Positions 1 through 6,976 of a stretch of DNA of 10,089 nucleotides are shown here, piece by piece. The notes under the pieces were generated by a model. The model saw only the letters and a list, made by a program, of their open reading frames with translations, had not been told where the DNA came from and did no database searches. The first letter of the stretch is position 1. Every line of letters begins with the position of its first letter. Position numbers and translations under genes: made by a program. The DNA lies in contig MDYQ01000437.1 of NCBI GenBank assembly GCA_003024175.1, forward strand, positions 1-10,089. The letters are read 5' to 3'. This DNA comes from Planoprotostelium fungivorum (Eukaryota; Evosea; Variosea; Cavosteliida; Cavosteliaceae).

Positions 1-1376
1 TCTCACCATCACTGTCCAGGAGAGAAGCAGGAAACGAGATAGGAATGCACGTGATAGAAGCCGAGACGGACAGATACGAAGGAGCTGAGAGGATGGCGAT
101 CATATGCACGGAGAACAAAGTGATCGGAACGATGGTGGAGGAGTCTTTATCACTGGACCATCACATCCCGTCCAGACACGTCATCTCCCCCGATCAGATC
201 ATGCTTGCCGCTCAACAATTTTGGGAATCGAAAACAAGCGACAAAAAAGGTGGAAGGGCTCACACGAAGCCTATTTTGATCGAGAGACAGAGACTATTTA
301 TTTACTTCAATTCATCATCGACATCGAACATCTGGAGAGGATAGATGCAAAGACGATAGGAAGATACATTGCACAGGGATGTCGAGTTGATGTGAGGATT
401 CATCGGAGTGTTTCATCTCACGGATGCAGCTCATCATCATCGTGCAACAAGGAATACAGCGGTCCCTATTGTATTCACATGGTGAGGGTGATCGTGGGTG
501 ACGAACGATAACAGGATGGCAGAGATCACCAGGTTGGAGGGAGTGAGGATGTTCCTGTTCAAGAAGATGATTCAGCTCTCACGCCTGATCAGTGCAGTCC
601 GAGGTGAGAGAGGAGAGTGAAGGGAATTGACTGGTGGCAGGGGAGATGGAACCCATGAGTGAGCAAGAAGAAGAGGGCAGCGGATTGACGGATACACCTC
701 TTCTCTTTGAATCGCCGAGCTCAACACCACGAACACCGGAGACATCCGTTCGTAGCACTTCTCATTCCATGACAAGCACGATCAGCTCGATGGCTTCGTT
801 TCCCCTGATCAAGAACCACTCCCCCCTGATGCCCGTCTCCTCTCCCAGAATGAAATCTCATTCGGGACAGAGCTCTCCTTTGGTGCCGAGAGATATTCCC
901 CTGTTGGATGTCCTCATCGTGGAGGACAACAAGACGAATCAGAAGGTGACCGTCGAATCATGTTGTGGAGACTGATGAGTGGAGGTCATACAGTTGATGA
1001 TTGATCGCATCGGAGGAGTTAGGTATGAATTTGCCAATCACGGAGAGGAGGGAGTACAGAAGTATCTGAAGAGGAAGAAGGAAGAGTCTACGTACGATAT
1101 GATATTGATGTGAGGAGATGACCGAGAAGCAAGATTGAAGAGAGTAGGGATATACAAATGCCCATATTGGATGGATTAGCAGCAACGGAGAAGATTCGGT
1201 TGACGGAGAAGGAAATGGGATGGGAGAGGGTGCACATCACGGCACTGACAGCGAACGCTTTCGAGGAGGAGAAGGAGAAATGCACCAAAGCAGGCATGGA
1301 TGATTATCTATCGAAGCCCATTGGACTGGACACGCTATCAAATAAGCTGAAGTCCCTGAGAAAGGGTGCAACATAA
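1..1376 (+). CDS. Hybrid histidine kinase / response regulator, C-terminal part with two receiver domains (5' end outside window)
   Basis: Seen: joining exons <1-249, 285-380, 430-481, 515-603, 641-945, 994-1109 and 1148-1376 gives one open frame of about 377 residues ending in TAA. Introns are 35, 49, 33, 37, 48 and 38 nt, all GT-AG. An extra intron at 14-65 is possible, which would make the first 13 nt the end of an ATPase domain. The C-terminal receiver is canonical: acidic VEDN in strand 1, phospho-acceptor Asp in MDIQMP (codon at 1149-1151), Thr in ITALTAN, and Lys in SKPI. An upstream receiver-like segment (about 90-600) keeps FIIDIEH and FLFKKM but has CTEN instead of an acidic pair, so it is probably degenerate. 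A Ser/Thr/Pro-rich linker (about 645-890) separates the two. Family knowledge: such receivers accept phosphate from a His domain in a phosphorelay. Inference: the kinase core lies upstream of the window. A stand-alone regulator is the alternative. Confidence 0.85.
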
Positions 1377-1503
1377 ATACAGCTTGTACACCTGTTGCAT
1401 TTGTAGAAAAATACAGAGGTACTGTGTGGCGAGTTAGATGTTCCTTAAGTCATCCGTCCCGAAGACCAACAACACTACCAATCACGGAGCGGCAATCAAC
1501 TCA

Positions 1504-1585
1504 TCAGCACCAACTCTCGAAATTGCGGTTCACCATCGTGGTGGATGCACATATGAAGCTATGTGATTGTATTTGTTGGTGCTGA
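1504..1585. repeat. 11-bp perfect inverted repeat with an internal small hairpin
   Basis: TCAGCACCAAC at 1504-1514 is the exact reverse complement of GTTGGTGCTGA at 1575-1585, with 60 nt between. The loop contains CACCA-TCG-TGGTG (1531-1543), itself a small hairpin. The repeat straddles the stop codon and last coding bases of the minus-strand gene and lies between the 3' ends of two convergent genes. It could fold in the RNA near the 3' end, but no function is shown. Confidence 0.5.
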
Positions 1586-1957
1586 GCGTATCCCTAGGCT
1601 CTGTTGGTACTTGAGACAGGATATTCATCAATTTCAATATCGAGGCGATCGCCTCATCTGCCGCTTCGGAATGGCTCATACTCATAAGGATTGGGCGGTC
1701 AGGTTCGCACACTGGCTCATAATAAGCTCTCCCTAAAAATTGCGAGAAAGAATTGGAGGAAGACGACCAATATCCTGTCTCTCTCAGGCACACGGCGTCT
1801 TGAGCCTCTGATGACGGCCGAGGTCGTGTCTTCGGAGTAGGATGACAGCGTCTGTCAAGATTTTCTCGACTGCAGAGCGAAAGTGGGAGCTCGTATCTGG
1901 CGACGTTGATGCAGTAGGTTGTGTGCTATCAGTGCCAGAAGTTTGAGAAGCATCCAT
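1530..1957 (-). CDS. Unrecognised small protein, about 130 aa, 2 exons
   Basis: I do not recognise this protein. Translation starts at the ATG on 1955-1957, which has a favourable ACCATGG context. Exon 1 is 1816-1957 and exon 2 is 1530-1780. They are joined by a 35-nt GT-AG intron (1781-1815, phase 1), and removal gives 130 residues. The first 25 or so residues are rich in Ser, Thr and Pro and look disordered. A helical stretch follows (SAVEKILTDAVILLRRHDLG), then a Ser/Asn-rich segment, then a second predicted helix around EAADEAIASILKLMNIL. There is no signal peptide, membrane segment or Cys/His metal motif. The gene converges on the receiver gene at 1376 and lies 208 nt downstream of the methyltransferase on the same strand. 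The frame continuity through a typical-size intron supports a real gene. A shorter model, or further exons, cannot be excluded. Confidence 0.55.
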
Positions 1958-2164
1958 GGTGGCCAAGATTTGATTTTGAATTTATGTCGAGGGGCATACT
2001 CGGAATTTTATTTCGCCGAATCGGGCTGATGTGTTGTTATGATCTCGCCCGTCCTACTTCGACGCTCGCGTCATATTCTGATTCCTTCAGCATCCTACCT
2101 GGATGGATATAGCTCGCTTTTGCGCGCCATGCCTCAATCTTAATCTGTAATATCAAGTTGGATA

Positions 2165-2170
2165 TTTATT
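2165..2170 (-). terminator. AATAAA polyadenylation-type hexamer overlapping the PCMT stop codon
   Basis: On the minus strand the stop codon TAA (2166-2168) lies inside AATAAA. This is the classic eukaryotic poly(A) signal sequence. It lies just where a very short 3' UTR would need it, because the next minus-strand gene starts about 210 nt further on. Its use is inferred only. Confidence 0.35.
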
Positions 2171-3127
2171 TGTGAAGTGATTTTACGAGGGGCACATATC
2201 TGACTCCCATCAATGTGCTCTTCTCTATGCTACCGTTGTTGTCCTTGGTGTATTTCATTAGTATCTGCTCTTGGTCACCTACAGGAATTACCATTAGACC
2301 TGCTATTTGTTATTTGATCCTTCTCTTTCTGTTTACCTCCAGGCTTCAACTGTTTCAGCAGTTCCTCAGGCACCATTGACGCTGCAGCCCCCACGTGTAT
2401 ACCTGTGTCTTTGTCATATATGATAATCAACTGTATTGTCATCACAGTCATACGGAGCGTACTCTTTGTCTCCCATCCATCCGTCACCATCTACAATCGA
2501 CACATTTAAGTCTTTGTATACATCCATTAATCTCACTCTTGAAGATGATTTGTTGTTGGTCCAAGAGTGACGGATCGTCCTTCCTCACATTCTCCTCTGA
2601 CATCCGTACCAACTGAGGAATATAATCGATACCGATGACCTGTCTTCGATGATTTCCCAGAACAGTACGCTTCTGCTACCTTTCCCTCGGAACCCATCAT
2701 TCGACTCATGCAGGCGGAGAGATATCCGCTTCCACAGCCCACGTCTAACGCAGTAGAACCTGGGGTCAATCTACTCTCTAATAGATCCAAACAGTAAGCA
2801 TGCATGTGGGGGGCGGATATAGTGGCTCGGTGACCGATGGGGTGTGGATTATCGTTGTAAGCCTCAGAGGGATCTGCTGAATATAAACCTGAGCGAGTCA
2901 CTACAACATAATAACAGTTCCTGTACCCCGATCGGTCGCTCTCATGGCGTTCAGAGTTTTAGCTGATTTGATTATGCCGTGACCTGCAAATATGAGAAAT
3001 GATGCGAAGAGGTTGCATCTGACCGTGAAGGCCATTGATCAGTGATTCATTAGTTTTAGCTCTGAGCAGCATAAGGACCGAACGAATCATTATACTGGAC
3101 TCACTTCGTCAACCAACTGTGATTCAT
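2166..3127 (-). CDS. PCMT1: Protein-L-isoaspartate(D-aspartate) O-methyltransferase, complete, 8 exons
   Basis: Function (family knowledge): uses S-adenosylmethionine to methylate isoaspartyl residues in damaged proteins, starting their repair, mainly in the cytosol. Seen: exons 3105-3127, 3024-3061, 2927-2983, 2680-2888, 2537-2639, 2446-2490, 2337-2402 and 2166-2299 join to 224 codons plus TAA, close to the usual 225-230 aa. The seven introns are 37-46 nt and GT-AG. Motifs in order: GHGIIK (21-26), TDRGLYS (37-43), TISAPHMHA (62-70), SAM-binding motif [12 protein letters not shown] (86-96), VIGIDYI (110-116), NVRKDD (126-131), GDGW (145-148), YDCIHVGAAA (157-166), LKPGG (177-181), and the family tail LMGVRYVPL (210-218). 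Start choice: the ATG at 3125-3127 is in frame through a 23-nt first exon with a consensus donor. Everything expected of the family is present, with no sign of damage. Confidence 0.96.
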
Positions 3128-3484
3128 CCTACTTGCGCTTTTTTGGATCGGGTGTTTGTAAAACTTGTGCATCTAGAGCAAAAGACAAGCCGTGCGAGCG
3201 TTGTAGCCTTGCATTTTCACCGCAACTGGTTCAGTTTTGCGGTTGGTAGTCAAATGCATGGACACACCAACCAGAAAAACAAATCAACTGGACGGTTCTA
3301 TTCGAGTTTCACATTGACCGTTTTTCTCCGACAGTTGCCGAGCTCGGATTACACGGAGTATCTCCGGCTGTGTAGAGAGGTCGGCAGATTTTGGAGAGAA
3401 ACGGTCATTGGTGTCAAATTATTTGTGAAAACTCGAGGTTTGGCGGCGCTTTGATCAAGCACACGAGTATATTCATTTATACAG
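3128..3484. other. Intergenic region upstream of PCMT and downstream of the coiled-coil gene
   Basis: I see no convincing gene in these 357 nt. It should hold the PCMT promoter (minus strand) and the 3' end of the coiled-coil gene. It contains two short inverted repeats: ACCGCAA with TTGCGGT (3220-3242), and GGTTGGT with ACCAACC (3241-3274). A plus-strand open frame runs through part of it but antisense to the first exons of PCMT and without family-like features. Confidence 0.5.
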
Positions 3485-5215
3485 CTATCTCTTTCTCGAG
3501 TTTGATTTAGAGGTTGTCCTCTTCAAATTCGAAACAGAAACTGTTGGTCCCAATGATTTTGGACGTACGGAAGGTTCTGCACTGCGAGCTGAGAATTGCT
3601 GTTCCAACCACTGATGCCACTGATTTCATCTTTCACTCTTGTCGTCTTTCGTGCTCCTTCTCACCTCATGGAACGGAATCTTCTGCGCCGATGCCTGAGC
3701 GAATAATTCATCGTCACGTACGAGAAATACATTCTCCGATTTGTCTTTGAATGCGATGTTCACTTTGATCGCAGAACAGGTCTATTGTTGTCTTTCAGAT
3801 CGCTGTAAATAGAATCGGTCCATCGTGGAGACTCACCAGATAAAAGTATTCTTCTGTCGCTGGGCTGTGGTACAAAGAGTTCGTCTCTGGCACGTCTTTC
3901 TTCTTATCCCTGGCTTCCTCCACGATGGAAACCTATCTCCATTGAATGGATGCTCCGTTCCTATGGATGCGTCCTTCACCTCCGAACGGCTGGATATCTT
4001 CTTGATGTTTCGTATGCTCTCGGCCCTCAGTAGTTTGTTCGCCGTTCGTTCCTTCTCATTGTTGATCTGCCTCTCCAGCTCGCTGAAGATGGAGCCTTTG
4101 AATCCTGAATTATGATTCTCTTCGCTGGGAACATCGTTCATCTGCATCCTGTCGTACGGTCGGTGTGAATCGGTCGAGTGACTCACTCTTCCATCTGCTT
4201 GTGCATGTCTTTGATTTGATTCGATTTTTGACTGATGCTCTGTGCCATCTCTTGATTGGTTCTCAGCAGTCGATCGATTTCTGATTGCAGGATCTCCCTC
4301 TGCATGTGCATGTCCTCGAGATCTCTTCCCCTCTTGTAAACTTGCTGCTCTAATTGTCCACATCGTTGTCTCGTCTCTGTCAGCTCGGTTGACATGGACA
4401 GCATCTCTAAATCTTTCCCCGACTTCGACTGCATCGTCTCGCTCATCCTTTGCAATTCTTGCTTCAGATCTCTCTTCCTCTTTTTCAGTTTTCGGATGGC
4501 AAACTTGTATTCGTCTTCGTCTTGATTCTTCTTGTACAATTCTAATTTATACACTTCCAACTAGATATTGTCAGATCTTTCTCTGGTGAATCATCACATC
4601 GTCCTGTAGTTGCCGGTTTTGTTCCACGAGAAAGGCGTTGACTCTATGTTCTGTCAGCTTGAGTCTGAACTCCTCCTGCTTTTCTTCTAACTCCTTCATG
4701 ACGCTCGCGTTCAACTCGTCGGCAGCTTCCACTCTCCTCTCCAATCGGCTGTTTTTACATCGATAAGAAATTCTTCGATGAATCCATTCACCCGTTGTGA
4801 TCTTTGAGATGATGCATCTGCGATTCAACGCTGGTGAGGCGAGCACTCAGCTCTTCTGTCTGAAGGCTTTTGAATGACTCCTCGACACACTAGACTCACC
4901 TCTTGTTTCATCTTGGCTATGATCCCATCGTCTTTGACACTCTTCTCTAGGAGGGTCCTTCCCATTTCTGCCGAAGATCAACATCTCCAACTTGACTTTA
5001 CAAAACACCTGCAACCATGACAAGCTCATTCTGCTGTTCCATGTAGGCACTAGCCCAATCAGCAGATGTATAACTTTGTGTTCGAGACAAAGTTTTTGCT
5101 CCATCATCGGGAACCTTATGTTTGGATAGTGTCTGTGATACATCAACAAAATTGAGACCATTGTTGTACAACAATTTACCTGCACTCGACTAATCCAATC
5201 TTGACGGTCACTCAT
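3485..5215 (-). CDS. Coiled-coil protein with dynein-adaptor-like motifs, 445 aa, 10 exons
   Basis: Seen: exons 5180-5215, 5009-5132, 4900-4967, 4792-4859, 4598-4748, 4187-4560, 3980-4148, 3837-3932, 3665-3781 and 3485-3619 join to 445 codons plus TAG. The nine GT-AG introns are 37-55 nt. The protein is almost wholly charged, with heptad-like helix from about residue 40 to 273. A break rich in Asn, Ser and Gly (about 280-292) follows, then another short helix (about 293-330), and a Ser/Lys/Arg-rich basic tail. Residues 53-62 (AEMGRTLLEK) resemble the CC1 box of BICD, HAP1/TRAK and CDR2-type proteins, which binds dynein light intermediate chain. Residues 293-301 (SIFSELERQ) resemble the dynactin-binding Spindly motif, and the order and spacing are similar. 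A cytoplasmic cargo-adaptor role is inferred; a generic structural coiled coil is the alternative. Start: the ATG at 5213-5215 begins a clean 12-codon first exon. Confidence 0.85.
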
Positions 5216-5452
5216 CACGGAAGATAATGAAATGTAGCACAGATATGGGTGGAATGTGGAAGAAGAATGGAAGGAGCAGATGACCTCCCGGTGGAGGAAG
5301 CGTTCGCTTTTGATATTGTGAAGTCAAACAAGCGATTTGTAGACACAACAGAAATCACCGAGTTACCTCTGACATCAAGTTGTCACCCAGAGCGACCTCG
5401 ATTACGAGAATTCAATAGTTGGTTATTACTTTTGACATCACAGAACTACGAG

Positions 5453-5458
5453 TTTATT
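5453..5458 (-). terminator. AATAAA polyadenylation-type hexamer downstream of the DUF1295 gene
   Basis: On the minus strand AATAAA lies about 40 nt after the TGA stop (5497-5499) of the membrane-protein gene. The position suits a compact 3' UTR before the coiled-coil gene begins at 5215. Use is inferred from sequence only. Confidence 0.4.
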
Positions 5459-5496
5459 TAACAAACCATCGGCGTCATCCATCAGTTGAGACACCA

Positions 5497-6367
5497 TCAA
5501 TACAGCCCCGGTAAAAGTCTGTATGGCACTCTCTTCTTCACGTCTTCCCATCCTTTGCCATACTGATCACCATCATCACGAGGATCGACGGTGAGAACGA
5601 TTCATGCGGGTCGACGATGACTCACCCTCTCGGAGCAATACTTATCCATGGCAGGGATAGCTCTCCCAGTGAAATCTCTGAAGAAGAAAAAGCCAGTCAG
5701 GACGCCCGGAATCGCACCGGCGGCGGCCAGCATGTAACCAGCTCTCCACAGAGTGTACCCTCCGTAGTTGATGTTCGTCGCCAAGGAGAATAACCCCCCA
5801 CTGTACGCCTTTCCCTGATTCTTCGGGTCCTCCTTGAAATATTTCCTCTGCACCTCAGAAGTGAACTCGGTCAAGATCCCAACTGCGAAGAGGAGGGTGC
5901 CACAGACAAAAGTCGGAGAGGAAAAAAGTCCTCTCCAAGAGAGTTCGCGTGGTGCCTGACTGGTCAGAGCCCAGACGGATAATAAGCTGGCGGTGGTGTT
6001 GAACACAGTGTTGAACGCGGAGATCTCGTTTTCGTTCAGAAGAGGAGAGGAGGATGCTCACCATCAGGGCAGGAAAAGGAGGCATGCTCTCTTGACTCGT
6101 ATATGTCAGCCAGATGTTCTGCTTCAGCGTACTTCCAAGGGAAAAGAGCAGAATAGCCCCATGGTAGAGGGAGAGTCCGAGAATCGTGCTACCAGAAGTG
6201 AGAATCACTGCACCTCCCAGTCTCTTAATCAGATCAGGACCCCAAGATGTGAGGATTTTGTATTGAAGAAACACATCGGCAGCTCTTGCGGTAAAGAAGA
6301 TAGTGCTGCCGATTGGTGAAGGTTTCTTCACGCCTCTTCCTACGAGATCATTCTCCGCAAATCCCAT
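5497..6367 (-). CDS. DUF1295 / steroid 5-alpha-reductase-like multi-pass membrane protein, complete, 3 exons
   Basis: Seen: exons 6062-6367, 5626-6024 and 5497-5562 join to 256 codons plus TGA. The two GT-AG introns are 37 and 63 nt, both phase 0. Several hydrophobic segments fit membrane helices (about 46-75, 100-122, 135-153, 195-217). The C-terminal half carries the family signature: FKEDPKNQGK (about 165-174), then INYGGYTLWRAGY (187-199), then AIPAMDKYC, RYGKGW and a final VPYRLLPGLY. Family knowledge: DUF1295 proteins are related to the C-terminal domain of 3-oxo-5-alpha-steroid 4-dehydrogenases and to isoprenylcysteine methyltransferases, and sit in the ER or other membranes. The substrate cannot be told from this sequence. 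The start at 6365-6367 is the first ATG and begins a 102-codon exon. The gene is divergent from the nuclease-kinase gene, and its start lies only about 45 nt from a TATA-like sequence on the other strand. Confidence 0.9.
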
Positions 6368-6411
6368 CTTCTGCTCTTGCTTGTTGTTGCAGGCGTGTTT
6401 TCACGTCATCA

Positions 6412-6418
6412 TATAAAA
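6412..6418 (+). promoter_or_regulatory. TATA-like box for the rightward gene
   Basis: TATAAAA lies about 45 nt from the start codon of the divergent membrane-protein gene and about 560 nt before the ATG of the nuclease-kinase gene. If used, it would place transcription start near 6440 and give a leader of roughly 530 nt before splicing. Support is a single motif plus the ATG-free sequence that follows it. Confidence 0.35.
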
Positions 6419-6573
6419 GAGAGAATATTGTTTTACTTTGCAAATCAAAGAACAAAGAGATATCATCGTATAACCGCTCGAACGTTTTCACTTTCCAGAG
6501 ACCACGCACAGGTAGACGTTCGTAGACGTCTTATCATATCATCGCCGTCTCTCATTCATCGTAGGGTATTCAA

Positions 6574-6964
6574 TCTGACTTATTTCTTTTTAGATCTTCG
6601 GTCCGTATCGCGCCGTATTTTCTTAGACTTCGTCTCGAGCGTCCACAGGTAACGACGCCACGCCAACGTCGGTTCACATCTTTTTCATTCTGACTCTATT
6701 CCATCTTGGGTCCGTATTTCGCTGTCCGTTCGAAGAAGACTCTTCGAGCATTTCTCTAGGTAACAACACGCCGACCCAACGTCGGTTCGTCTTCATCTTT
6801 TCTGACGTCAACAGAACCTTCTCCCAACATTTCTTCTGCGAGCCAAAGTCATACAAGGACCTCCCGCCCAGAACGCCACCTCGAACATTCTCAAGGTAAT
6901 TTCATACGCTCGAACTGAGCGCTTAGCCCCTCTGTTTGCGTTGGTTATCTTCATCGTTCTGACT
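6574..6964 (+). repeat. Diverged tandem repeat of a splice-donor-bearing leader cassette
   Basis: Seen: TCTGACT/G recurs at 6574, 6689, 6801 and 6958. GGTCCGTAT occurs at 6600 and 6709. The 13-mer CCAACGTCGGTTC occurs at 6663-6675 and 6776-6788. AG|GTAA donor-like sites occur at 6647, 6758 and 6894. The elements keep the same order in each unit, so this is a tandem repeat with a unit of about 110-160 nt, decayed most in the last copy. Each unit looks like an exon end followed by an intron start. At least two GT-AG introns can be drawn: about 6760-6813 (54 nt) and about 6896-6973 (78 nt). The segment has no ATG and ends just before the start codon at 6977, so it is best read as a duplicated, possibly alternatively spliced 5' leader. 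The exact splicing is uncertain. Confidence 0.6.
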
Positions 6965-6976
6965 CCTCGGTAGAAG

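Noticed and set aside
946-1018. Alternative reading RIMLWRLMSGGH across the first helix of the canonical receiver
   Set aside because: It resembles a receiver helix but needs an unexplained 8-nt frameshift. A 48-nt phase-0 intron (946-993) joins the frame cleanly instead.
3128-3250. A frame with CKTC...CERC resembling part of a zinc-cluster DNA-binding domain
   Set aside because: The central cysteine region of a Zn2Cys6 motif is missing and a stop follows soon after. It is most likely chance.
3035-3454. Plus-strand 139-codon open frame
   Set aside because: It lies antisense to the first two PCMT exons, has no family-like motif, and is interrupted by nothing only by chance. PCMT on the other strand is certain.
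5249-5461. 70-codon plus-strand open frame between the coiled-coil and DUF1295 genes
   Set aside because: Short, no recognisable features, and it occupies the promoter and 3' UTR space of the flanking minus-strand genes.
5602-6367. First impression of a transporter-type (UNC93-like) membrane protein
   Set aside because: The DPKNQGK, NYGGYTLWRAGY and VPYRLLPGLY signature identifies DUF1295/steroid-reductase-like proteins.
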